Shown: one piece after another, positions 1 to 7,883 of the stretch
How the letters are laid out: the number at the start of each line of letters is the position of its first letter
Numbering within the stretch: the first letter of the stretch is position 1
Assembly: GCF_004684095.1 (NCBI RefSeq)
Contig: NZ_SRII01000005.1
Location: 1 to 64,000, forward strand
Length of the DNA: 64,000 nt
Direction: 5' to 3'
Source: Hymenobacter sp. UV11
GTDB taxonomy: Bacteria > Bacteroidota > Bacteroidia > Cytophagales > Hymenobacteraceae
Notes under the pieces: generated by a model
The model's input: only the letters and a program-made list of their open reading frames with translations
Database searches by the model: none
Told to the model about the DNA's origin: nothing
Made by a program: the position numbers and the translations under genes

Positions 1-184
1 GAAAGCGGCGCGTGATGATGACTATCTCCGACAACTGCTCTGCCAATTAGCTCCTCAGTCCCCAGACGCTAACTAACCTTTTGGTGCTTTTGCCCTGCAG
101 TAACGAGCGCGAGCTTGGCAAGTAGCCCCTAAGCACCCTATTTAGCAGAGCGCCATCCCGATGCTATTCAGCCTCCAGGCTGCG

Positions 185-1012
185 CTAGGGCCGCCAACGG
201 CCCAGGCCCAGTAGCACATCCTTCACCAGCGGCGCCCGGTAGGCCCAGTTGCGCAGCTCGGCGCGCACCCGCGCCCCTCCAGAGGGGTAGCCCGTTGCCA
301 CGAGCCGCCGAAACTCCTCCAGCTGGCAGGCAGCCGTGAGCTCCAGCCGGGGTAGGCGGCGCGGGTCGCTGGCCGGGGTAGCGGGGCCACCGTGCACCGA
401 ATAGCCCGCCTCATAACCCGTCGGGGCCAGCGCGCGCAGCGTGTGGCGGTCGTAGCTGCCGTAGGGAAACGCCACGTAGCGCGGCTCATACCCCAGGTGC
501 TGCGCGATGGCGGCCCGGCTGCTCCGCAGCTCTTTGGCGAGCGCGGCGGGGGGTAGGCCGGCCAGCGCCCGGTGGCTGGCGCCGTGCGCCTCAATGGCCC
601 AGCTCGCGGCTTGCATTTCCCGCAGCTCGGGCCAGTTCAGGGGGCGGTCGCCGGCCGGGGCCGACTGGGCAAACTCGCCCTGGCTGGCGTAGCTGGGCTC
701 GCCCACCGCGTCGGTCGTCAGGAAGAGGGTAGCGGGAAAGCCGTAGCGCTGCAAGATGGGCCGGGCCTGGTCGTATAGCGAGTAATACCCGTCGTCGAAG
801 GTAATTGCCACGGCGGGCAGCGCACCGCTGGCAGAGGTACCAGCCAGCATGGCCGGCACCTCCGCCAGCGCCACCACCCGGTGCCCGGAGGCCGCCAGCC
901 AAGCCATTTGCTCGGCAAAGCGGGCTGCCTCCACGTGCACATCGGCCATATACGGCTCGTGCCGCCCAACCAGCGCGTGGTACATTAAAACATGGACTTG
1001 CGGATGCGGCAT
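185..1012 (-). CDS. polysaccharide deacetylase family protein (NodB-like)
   Basis: A 275-residue protein with the carbohydrate esterase 4 (NodB) fold. It has MYHAL near the N terminus and the metal/catalytic motif TFDDGYYSLY at about residues 71-80. A later GASHRALAGLP segment and FPYGSYD fit the other NodB motifs (H-S/T-xxH-like and RxPY-like). Such enzymes remove acetyl groups from N-acetylated polysaccharides. No clear signal peptide is visible. It lies 31 bp downstream of the glycosyltransferase gene on the same strand, so the pair is probably an operon for making and de-acetylating a surface polysaccharide. The substrate cannot be told from sequence. Confidence 0.9.
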   Translation of the reverse strand: MPHPQVHVLMYHALVGRHEPYMADVHVEAARFAEQMAWLAASGHRVVALAEVPAMLAGTSASGALPAVAITFDDGYYSLYDQARPILQRYGFPATLFLTTDAVGEPSYASQGEFAQSAPAGDRPLNWPELREMQAASWAIEAHGASHRALAGLPPAALAKELRSSRAAIAQHLGYEPRYVAFPYGSYDRHTLRALAPTGYEAGYSVHGGPATPASDPRRLPRLELTAACQLEEFRRLVATGYPSGGARVRAELRNWAYRAPLVKDVLLGLGRWRP

Positions 1013-1043
1013 GGGTGCAAGCTACGGGAATAGCGCGGGCGAG

Positions 1044-2288
1044 CTAGCGCGTAGCCTTCCACTCTTTTTCTTTATGACCAGTCAAAACCAAGGCAACCGA
1101 TTTAGCTACCCCCACTACCAAGCGCGCGCCCGATAGCATGGCCCAGAAGTGCCGGGGCGCGGCGCCAATCAGGCGCAGGCCCAGGGCTCCGTAGCTCAGC
1201 AAGGCCACCGCTAAGGCCGCCCAGAGCCAGGCGCCTACCAGCGACCACGCATCTGATGCCCAGGCCATTACTCCAAACAGCACGGTTGCCAGCAATAGTA
1301 CCGAGCGGGGCGGCTGCAGCAGGTCAAAAGCGAAATCGAGCTGCGAGAGGTTACCGCGCCGTAGGGCCTGCCACAGCGTGGGGAGGCCGTGGGCCCGTGC
1401 CGAGGCAAGGTGGCCCGAAATCCAGCGTCGCCGCTGCTTGCGAAACGCGGCTCCGTCGCCCACCGTCTGGTAACTTAGGCTGGCGGCCGGGCAGTACATA
1501 ACCGGTACTTGGTGCTTGGCAAAGTAGGCCTTCCACTCCTTGTCCTCGGCCAGCGACGATACGGGCAGGGCCATCAGCTGGGCAAATAGCTCCTCGCGCA
1601 TGCAGCACCCCAGCCCGCAAATGAAGGCTTCCAGATTGAGCAGGCGGCGCGTGCCCGACATCACTTGCTGGCGCATCGCCTCGGCGGCGGCGTCAAGCAC
1701 CGTCACGTCCGACTCGAACGCGTTGCCGACCCGGCGGCTGGCCTGCAGCACCGGGGCCGCGCCCGGCTGGGCAAACTGCCGGTCGAGCTCGGTTAAAAAG
1801 TGCGGGTCGAGCTGGCAATCGGCATCGAGCACGCACACAACGGCGGCCGAAAACGGGGCCACTAGCCCAAGCTGCTCGGCCGCGTAGTGCAGCGCCTGCG
1901 ACTTATCGGAGGGGTAGGCAGTATGGCGCTCCAGGCACTCGGCGCCGGCCTGGCGGGCTAGCTGCGCCGTGCGGTCTGTGCAGTTATCGGCCACTACTAC
2001 CGTCCGAAATCTATCGGCTGGGTAGCTAAGCCGGTGAATGCTGGACAGAAGTGCCGGCAATAGGACTTCTTCGTTGTGAGCGGGTATAAGTAGAATAAAG
2101 TCTGTTTGGGCAGCGGCGGGTGGCTGATTACGAAAAAGCTGATTTATACGCCGGGAAAAAAGCAGGTAAAGCAGCATAGGTGCAAAAACATAGGCGCAGA
2201 ATAACAGCACATACGCCTGTGCTGCATACATAAATCCTCTTATTAGCTGGCTAAGAAGCTCGAGATTAAATAGGTATAGGTCAGACAT
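1044..2288 (-). CDS. membrane glycosyltransferase family 2
   Basis: A 414-residue GT2 enzyme. An N-terminal membrane segment (about residues 18-45) precedes the GT-A domain, with IPAHNEE at about 69, the nucleotide-sugar motif VCVLDADCQLD at about 155, and the acceptor-side motif QRRRW near 285. Two or three hydrophobic segments follow (about 320-400). This is the arrangement of processive polysaccharide synthases such as hyaluronan/PNAG synthases. It is the first gene of a two-gene unit with the downstream deacetylase, a pairing seen in PNAG-type and chitooligosaccharide-type systems. The product here is unknown. Confidence 0.88.
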   Translation of the reverse strand: MSDLYLFNLELLSQLIRGFMYAAQAYVLLFCAYVFAPMLLYLLFSRRINQLFRNQPPAAAQTDFILLIPAHNEEVLLPALLSSIHRLSYPADRFRTVVVADNCTDRTAQLARQAGAECLERHTAYPSDKSQALHYAAEQLGLVAPFSAAVVCVLDADCQLDPHFLTELDRQFAQPGAAPVLQASRRVGNAFESDVTVLDAAAEAMRQQVMSGTRRLLNLEAFICGLGCCMREELFAQLMALPVSSLAEDKEWKAYFAKHQVPVMYCPAASLSYQTVGDGAAFRKQRRRWISGHLASARAHGLPTLWQALRRGNLSQLDFAFDLLQPPRSVLLLATVLFGVMAWASDAWSLVGAWLWAALAVALLSYGALGLRLIGAAPRHFWAMLSGARLVVGVAKSVALVLTGHKEKEWKATR

Positions 2289-2582
2289 AATGCTTCTTTA
2301 GTACGAAGTTGCCAAAAAGGATTGTGGTTGACACACTGACCTGACTGCAATTACGAATATTTTGGCCAACAGGCCTACCTTCTCGTTTAAGTCCATTTTC
2401 AGATTTTAGGGGGTTAAGTGCGGGTTTTAAACATTTTACTAAATCCTCATCTTAGCAGAGCTACAAGTGTGGTGCCAGGAATAAAGGATTTGTGCTATAA
2501 ATTCCGCTTTGATTTTACTTATTCCGTTTTTTTGCACAAATTCTTGAATCCGCCCTTTTTTTTCTTTTCCACGTCCTACTGT
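2289..2582. other. AT-rich divergent intergenic region
   Basis: This gap separates the divergent glycosyltransferase and sugar transporter genes. It is clearly more AT-rich than its surroundings and probably carries both promoters. An open reading frame from 2418 runs through it into the transporter, but the residues it would add are not transporter-like. I could not place a convincing TTTG / TAnnTTTG promoter pair. Confidence 0.4.
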
Positions 2583-3935
2583 ATGCAAACTGCTACTCCC
2601 CGACCCTTAGCCCCTACCCCCCCCCCCTTTACCGAACGACGTTACCTGCTCACTTTTTGCTTCGTAGTGTCGCTGTTTATGCTCTGGGGCCTGGGCGTAA
2701 CGATGGCCGACGTGCTCAACAAGCACTTTCAGGAAGTGCTGCATATTAGCAAGGCTAACTCGGCCTACGTGCAGGCCGCCACGTTTGGGGCGTACTTTAT
2801 AATGGGCCTGCCCGCTGGCTGGTTTATGAAGCGCTTCGGCTACCAGAAAGGCGTTATCCTGGGCTTGGGCCTGTATGCCACCGGGGCGTTTCTGATGATA
2901 CCGGCCGCCAACGCGGCTTCATTTGCGCTCCTGCTCGCGGCTTTGTTTGTGCTGGCCTGCGGCCTGGGCACGCTCGAAGCCGTGGCGCACCCGTTTCTGG
3001 ATGGCCTGGGCGACCCCGCCAGCTCGGACCGGCGCATCACTTTTTCGCACGCCATCAACGGCATTGGGGCGGTGTCGGGGCCGCTCATTGGCGGGTATTT
3101 CATTCTGCGGGGCACCCACGCGGCCGGCGACTTATCCTCGATAAAGGTACTCTATACCATTATCGGCACGGTGGTCGGCAGCATTGGGCTGGCCTTCGCC
3201 TTCGTGAAAGTACCGCAGCTCAACGCCGAGCACACCCCCGAAACGCGCCTGGGCGCCCCCAACGAAACGCCCACCGACCTGGCGGCCGACAAAAGCCTGT
3301 TTCAGCACAAGCATTTTGTGTGGGCCTGCGTGGCCCAGCTCTTCAACACGGCGGCCCAGGGGGGCACCTGGGCCTATTTCATCAATTACGGCACCGACTA
3401 CATGGCCTTGCAGCCGGGCCCGGCCATCCAGGGCTTCTGGCAGGTGGGCACGCTCCTGAGCCGCACTGTGGGCCTGGTGCCGGGGCTACCCCACCTCGCC
3501 AACGACGTAGCGGCTTACTTCTTCTCCTTGAGCCTGGTAGGCATGATGCTGGGCCGCTTTCTGGGCACCTACCTCATGCAGTTTATTGCCCCCAACCGGC
3601 TACTGGCCTTCGCCGCGCTGGCCAATATCGGCATGTGCCTTATTGTGGCGCAGCACTGGGGCTGGGTATCGTTTGGGGCGCTTATCGGGCTCAATTTCTT
3701 CTTCAGCATCATGTTTCCCACCATCTACAGCCTGGGGCTGAAAGACCTGGGTCGGCACAAGCAGCTGGCCTCGTCTTTTATCGTGATGGGCGTGGTGGGC
3801 GCGGCCCTGTTTCCGCGCTTTGTGATGGGGCCGGTGGCCAATACCAGCGTGGCGCATGCCTACTACCTACCCATTATCTGCTACGCGATGGTGTTTCTGT
3901 ATGGCGCCAAGTTCTACAAAGTGCAGCGCGACTGA
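2583..3935 (+). CDS. sugar MFS transporter (FucP/GlcP-type)
   Basis: The ATG at 2583 gives a 450-residue protein starting MQTATPRPL; upstream in-frame codons from 2418 look like non-coding leader. It has about 12 hydrophobic segments and the fucose/glucose:H+ symporter signatures FVVSLFMLWGLGVTMADVLN in TM1 and FGAYFIMGLPAGWFMKRFGY around TM2-loop. The family imports L-fucose, glucose or galactose with protons. It precedes the GH92 mannosidase on the same strand, so it may import mannose or related sugars released outside. The exact sugar is not predictable. Confidence 0.88.
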   Translation: MQTATPRPLAPTPPPFTERRYLLTFCFVVSLFMLWGLGVTMADVLNKHFQEVLHISKANSAYVQAATFGAYFIMGLPAGWFMKRFGYQKGVILGLGLYATGAFLMIPAANAASFALLLAALFVLACGLGTLEAVAHPFLDGLGDPASSDRRITFSHAINGIGAVSGPLIGGYFILRGTHAAGDLSSIKVLYTIIGTVVGSIGLAFAFVKVPQLNAEHTPETRLGAPNETPTDLAADKSLFQHKHFVWACVAQLFNTAAQGGTWAYFINYGTDYMALQPGPAIQGFWQVGTLLSRTVGLVPGLPHLANDVAAYFFSLSLVGMMLGRFLGTYLMQFIAPNRLLAFAALANIGMCLIVAQHWGWVSFGALIGLNFFFSIMFPTIYSLGLKDLGRHKQLASSFIVMGVVGAALFPRFVMGPVANTSVAHAYYLPIICYAMVFLYGAKFYKVQRD

Positions 3936-3993
3936 GTCGCTTTTTTATCCTTAGGCCGCCTACCCCCGGTTTTGCACTGAAGGGGTATGGAGT

Positions 3994-4031
3994 AAAGTAA
4001 AGGCACTGGGCAAGCCCAGTGCCTTTACTTT
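3994..4031 (+). promoter_or_regulatory. perfect hairpin 6 bp before the GH92 start
   Basis: An 18-bp perfect inverted repeat (arms 3994-4011 and 4014-4031, 2-nt loop AA) ends six bases before the ATG at 4038. It looks like an intrinsic terminator for the transporter gene followed by a short T run, but its position means it would also sit at the very 5' end of, or block, mannosidase translation. It may act as an attenuator between the two genes. Confidence 0.6.
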
Positions 4032-4037
4032 GCCCGC

Positions 4038-6350
4038 ATGAAGCAATTCTTGTTGGCCGTACTAGTCACGCTCCCTCTCGCGGCGCTGGGCCAGCGCCCG
4101 GCCCCTACCCCCTCCGAAAACCTGGTGCCATACGCCCACCCGCTGGTGGGCACGGCTAAGATGGGCCATACGTACCCCGGCGCCACGGTGCCCTTCGGGG
4201 CGGTGCAGCTCTCGCCCGATACCGACACCATCAGCTACGAGCAAAACGGCAAGTATAACCCCGAGATTTATTCGTATTGCGCCGGCTATCGGTACCAAGA
4301 CCCCACCATCGTGGGCTTCAGCCACACGCACTTCAGCGGCACGGGCCACTCCGACCTGGGCGATTTTCTGGTGATGCCCACCACCGGGCCGCTCCAGCTC
4401 AACCCTGGCACCGCCGACCGGCCGCGCAGCGGCTACCGCTCGGCCTACTCGCACGCCACGGAAGTAGCCGAGCCGGCCTACTACAAAGTGCGGCTGGCCG
4501 ACCACGATATTTTGGCCGAACTCACGGCCACGACCCGCGTGGGCATCCACCAGTACACGTTTCCACAGGCCGCCGAGTCGCACATCATCCTCGACTTGAT
4601 GGCCGGGATTTACAACTATCCCGACAAGAACGTGTGGACCTTCGTGCGGGTTGAAAACGACTCGCTCGTAACCGGCTACCGCCAAACCAACGGCTGGGGC
4701 CGCACCCGCACGGTGTACTTTGCACTCAGCTTTTCGCGGCCGTTCAACACCTACGGCAGCCGCAACTACGATAAAAAAGAGGCCTACCGGGGTTTCTGGG
4801 GTCGCTTCGACCAGCAGCATAACTGGCCCGACCTCGCCGCCCACCAGCTGCGCCTGCACTTCGACTTTGGCCCCACCACGGCCGGCGAGCAGGTGAAGCT
4901 GAAACTGGCCCTCTCGCCCATGAGCACGGCCGGCGCGCTGGCCAACCTGCGCGCCGAGGCACCCGGCTGGGATTTCGCCGCCTACAAGCGCCAGGGCCAG
5001 GGCCAGTGGCAGCAGGAGCTGAGTAAAATCACCATCAGCTCGCCGCGCCGGGTCGATAAGGAGAACTTCTACACGGCCATGTACCACGCCTTCATCGGCA
5101 CTACCATTTACCAGGACGTGGACGGCCAGTACCGCGGCCTTGACCAGAATACGCACACCGCTAAGGACTTCACCAACTACACCACCTTCTCACTCTGGGA
5201 TACTTACCGGGCGCTGCACCCGCTCTACAACCTGGTGCAGCCCCGGCGCAACGCCGACATGGCGCAGAGCATGCTGGCCCACTTCGACCAAAGCGCCGAG
5301 CACATGCTGCCCGTGTGGAGCCACTACGCCAACGAAAACTGGTGCATGATTGGCTACCACGCGGTGCCCGTACTCTGCGATGCTATCGTGCTCGGCAACG
5401 CACCTTTCGACCAAAACCACGCCCTCGACGCCTGCATCACCACCGCCCGCCAGCGCTGGTACGACGGCCTGGGGCTGTATATCGACAAGGGCTACGTGCC
5501 CGAGGACAAAAGCGGCGCCTCCGTATCGAAAACGCTGGAATACGCTTTCGACGACTATTGCATTGCGCAGGCCGCCCAGAAGCTGGGCCGCAAGGACATT
5601 GAGCAGGAGTTTTGTAAGCGCGCCACCAACTGGCAGAATGTGTACGATGCCCGCATCGGCTTCATGCGCCCGCGCCTGAGCAGCGGCGCGTTTCGCGAGA
5701 AATTCGACGTGCTGACCACCTCCGACCCCGCCTACATCGAGGGCAACGCCTGGAACTACAGCCTCTACGTACCCCACGACCCGGCCGGCCTCATCGCCAA
5801 AATGGGGGGTAGCAAACGCTTCGTGCCCCACCTCGACTCACTCTTCACGATGACCTTGCCCGACAAGTTTTTCGCCGAAACCGAGGACATCACCCGCGAC
5901 GGCATCATCGGCAACTACGTGCACGGCAACGAGCCCGCCCACCACGCCGCCTACCTCTACAACTGGACCGACCAGCCCTGGAAAACCCAGCCCCGCATCC
6001 GCATGATACTGAATAAGATGTATCACCAGGGCCCCGACGGCCTCGGCGGCAACGACGACTGCGGCCAGATGTCGGCCTGGTACATCTTCTCGGCGCTGGG
6101 CTTCTACCCCGTCGCCCCCACCTCGGGCGAGTACGCGCTCGGTAGCCCCGCCGTGCACGGCGCCGTGCTACAAGTGGGCAACGGCAAAACCTTCACCGTC
6201 AGCGTTAAAAACCAGAATGATAAAAACGTGTACGTGCAGTCGGCCCGCCTCAACGGCAAGCTACTGACGCGGCCGTTTTTGCCGGTGAATGAGGTGCGCC
6301 AGGGCGGCACGCTGGAGTTTGTGATGGGGGGTAGGCCGGCACGGAAGTGA
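4038..6350 (+). CDS. GH92 family alpha-mannosidase, secreted
   Basis: A 770-residue exported enzyme: the N terminus MKQFLLAVLVTLPLAALGQ is a signal peptide. The mature part matches GH92 throughout: VGTAKMGHTYPGATVPFGAVQ, GFSHTHFSGTGHSDLGD, the catalytic-domain motif GNEPAHHAAYLYNW and NDDCGQMSAWYIFSALGFYP near the C terminus. GH92 enzymes are Ca2+-dependent exo-acting alpha-mannosidases that trim N-glycans or yeast mannan. Length is normal for the family and the gene appears intact. Context with a sugar symporter suggests uptake of the released sugar. The linkage specificity cannot be assigned. Confidence 0.95.
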   Translation: MKQFLLAVLVTLPLAALGQRPAPTPSENLVPYAHPLVGTAKMGHTYPGATVPFGAVQLSPDTDTISYEQNGKYNPEIYSYCAGYRYQDPTIVGFSHTHFSGTGHSDLGDFLVMPTTGPLQLNPGTADRPRSGYRSAYSHATEVAEPAYYKVRLADHDILAELTATTRVGIHQYTFPQAAESHIILDLMAGIYNYPDKNVWTFVRVENDSLVTGYRQTNGWGRTRTVYFALSFSRPFNTYGSRNYDKKEAYRGFWGRFDQQHNWPDLAAHQLRLHFDFGPTTAGEQVKLKLALSPMSTAGALANLRAEAPGWDFAAYKRQGQGQWQQELSKITISSPRRVDKENFYTAMYHAFIGTTIYQDVDGQYRGLDQNTHTAKDFTNYTTFSLWDTYRALHPLYNLVQPRRNADMAQSMLAHFDQSAEHMLPVWSHYANENWCMIGYHAVPVLCDAIVLGNAPFDQNHALDACITTARQRWYDGLGLYIDKGYVPEDKSGASVSKTLEYAFDDYCIAQAAQKLGRKDIEQEFCKRATNWQNVYDARIGFMRPRLSSGAFREKFDVLTTSDPAYIEGNAWNYSLYVPHDPAGLIAKMGGSKRFVPHLDSLFTMTLPDKFFAETEDITRDGIIGNYVHGNEPAHHAAYLYNWTDQPWKTQPRIRMILNKMYHQGPDGLGGNDDCGQMSAWYIFSALGFYPVAPTSGEYALGSPAVHGAVLQVGNGKTFTVSVKNQNDKNVYVQSARLNGKLLTRPFLPVNEVRQGGTLEFVMGGRPARK

Positions 6351-6414
6351 GCTACGTTGGTGCCACTATCTACTATTTCAAATGCAGGTACTTCAACTTC
6401 TATTCTCAATCATT

Positions 6415-6753
6415 ATGCAAGAGTACACTTCAGTAGAAGACCAAGTTTTTTACGGCTTGGACAGTATTGACCCAGACCAAAAAGTCGAAATTAGCTTACG
6501 AGATTTAGTTTTTATAACCAAATCGATATCCGAGTTAAATCAATTCTTTCATCAGCCTATGCACTATCCTTCTTTAGCAGACGTGGAGCAATATATTGGC
6601 AACATCAATAGTGGCGCTTATTCCTTGATACATAGAATGAACTATCACATGCTCTGGGATTATCTACCCGCAGATATACGTGATAAAATGGGTTGGGAAA
6701 CCACCGAGTTAATTAATCCTAACCCGCCTTATTACTACAAGCCGAAAGAGTAA
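6415..6753 (+). CDS. small hypothetical protein, AT-rich gene
   Basis: A 112-residue soluble, acidic protein starting MQEYTSVEDQ (an alternative ATG lies at 6382). I do not recognise a family. Codon use and base composition are far more AT-rich than the flanking genes, which suggests recent acquisition. There is no signal peptide or membrane segment; a WDYLPADIRDKMGW segment and aromatic-rich end (NPPYYY) are visible. A bidirectional terminator follows directly. Confidence 0.6.
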   Translation: MQEYTSVEDQVFYGLDSIDPDQKVEISLRDLVFITKSISELNQFFHQPMHYPSLADVEQYIGNINSGAYSLIHRMNYHMLWDYLPADIRDKMGWETTELINPNPPYYYKPKE

Positions 6754-6759
6754 AAACCA

Positions 6760-6790
6760 AAAAAGCCACGATGTAAAACCATGGCTTTTT
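6760..6790. terminator. bidirectional intrinsic terminator
   Basis: A nine-base stem, AAAAAGCCA (6760-6768) pairing with TGGCTTTTT (6782-6790), has A and T runs at its ends. It lies between the converging 6415-6753 (+) and 6821-7258 (-) genes. Confidence 0.75.
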
Positions 6791-6820
6791 CTGCTGGAGC
6801 AGGGCTAGTGAGCGTTCGTT

Positions 6821-7258
6821 CTACTCGCTATCACCAGGCATAGCCGCACCGCCTGGCACCAGACGCATATCGCGCGTGTTTTTCTGCACGGCAATGGCGC
6901 CGAACAGACTCAGTAGGAAGGACATGGCATAGAAGCCTTTTTCGCTGAGCGTGAGGGTAGCGTTCCAAAGCCCCACTAGTAGCAGCAGAATGGTCAGCAG
7001 CGTGGCAAACCAGGCCAGGCCGTAGTAGAGCCCCGTAACGGGGATTTTCTCCAGCTGGTCGCGCACGGTTTTTTGGAGCGAGATAACGGCAAACAGGCCG
7101 AACATCAGCACGGTAAAGTAGTAGCCTTTTTCATTGAGCGCCATCGTGGCGTTCCAGAGGCCTATCAGAAAGCCGCCCATGCCCGCAAGCAGGGCAAACC
7201 AGGAGGCGGCAATGAAGGCGGCGGAAGGGCGGGCGGCAGTAACGGGAGCAGGTGACAT
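6821..7258 (-). CDS. YiaA/YiaB two-helix membrane protein
   Basis: A 145-residue inner-membrane protein made of two copies of the YiaAB two-helix unit. Each copy contains the diagnostic run G(L/F)WNAT followed by (L/A)(N/S)EKG(Y/F)Y at about residues 35-50 and 100-115. The helix pairs are joined by charged loops (TVRDQLEK, KNTRDMR). The family is widespread and its function is unknown; E. coli yiaA is stress-induced. Length fits the family. Confidence 0.88.
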   Translation of the reverse strand: MSPAPVTAARPSAAFIAASWFALLAGMGGFLIGLWNATMALNEKGYYFTVLMFGLFAVISLQKTVRDQLEKIPVTGLYYGLAWFATLLTILLLLVGLWNATLTLSEKGFYAMSFLLSLFGAIAVQKNTRDMRLVPGGAAMPGDSE

Positions 7259-7387
7259 GGTTGATGAGGCGTGAAGTATGGGTCAAAAGTAGGAGGTCAC
7301 CTCACGGAGTTAAAAACTAACTTTTTATTTCATCGGACTTTACAATCGATAAAAAGTCCCCTCGTTTGTACCATGAAACCCTATTAA

Positions 7388-7406
7388 TTAGCGACAAATA
7401 CGCTAA
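7388..7406. promoter_or_regulatory. inverted repeat TTAGCG-N7-CGCTAA
   Basis: Half-sites TTAGCG (7388-7393) and CGCTAA (7401-7406), flanked by further A/T symmetry, lie upstream of the YiaA-like gene. The same half-sites form the palindrome at 39241-39258 next to the RamB-like regulator gene, so this may be a second site for that regulator. This is inference only. Confidence 0.35.
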
Positions 7407-7424
7407 TACTACCTGACATTAGCA

Positions 7425-7468
7425 AAGCCCTGTTGTAGCTGGTATGACAACCAACCGCAACAGGGCTT
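7425..7468 (-). terminator. hairpin downstream of 7492-7683
   Basis: An 11-bp perfect stem, AAGCCCTGTTG (7425-7435) with CAACAGGGCTT (7458-7468), has a 22-nt loop and lies just after the small gene on the minus strand. It lacks a strong T run, so terminator activity is only likely. Confidence 0.45.
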
Positions 7469-7491
7469 ATAGCTCGGACAGCCTGCGTTAC

Positions 7492-7683
7492 TTAGCTACC
7501 AAATGCAGCTTGCTTATTTTTATTGCGCTTGTAGAGGTAGGCGGCGCCGGCCGCTAGCAGCGCGCCGCTCAGCACTTTGTGCTTGGACGTGAAGCCGCCG
7601 GTGGTGCCGTCGTCGTTGGTTTTGCCGCGGAACAGGCTGGCTAGCATGCCGCCCAGGGTGCCGCTTGGTTGGTTATCGCTCAT
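7492..7683 (-). CDS. small glycine-zipper-like hypothetical protein
   Basis: The ATG at 7683 gives a 63-residue protein starting MSDNQPSG; an ORF extends upstream to 7788 but its extra residues look non-coding. It has a single hydrophobic stretch (VLSGALLAAGAAYLY, about residues 38-52) followed by a basic lysine/arginine/asparagine tail. The segment is nearly the same as the helix of the 9688-10392 protein (AVGGALLAAGLAYII), so the two are probably related membrane-associated stress proteins. Function unknown. Confidence 0.6.
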   Translation of the reverse strand: MSDNQPSGTLGGMLASLFRGKTNDDGTTGGFTSKHKVLSGALLAAGAAYLYKRNKNKQAAFGS

Positions 7684-7883
7684 GAGTGAAATCAGGTTAA
7701 AGGTGAATGTGGCCTTTTTACGGGGGTAGGGCGGGCAGCGTTTTCTTACCTGCTGCTGAAAAGCGGCGGCAGCTGACGCAAAACACATTCGTTCTGGCAG
7801 GCGGCGGCGGGGCTCAGACTTTCACCACCTTTTGCGCCCTACTTTCGCGGCCGCACCTGTTGCGTTTCACTTAAGCTGTCATC

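Noticed and set aside
2418..2582. Transporter start at 2418
   Set aside because: The 55 added residues are from the AT-rich leader; FucP-type N termini match the ATG at 2583.
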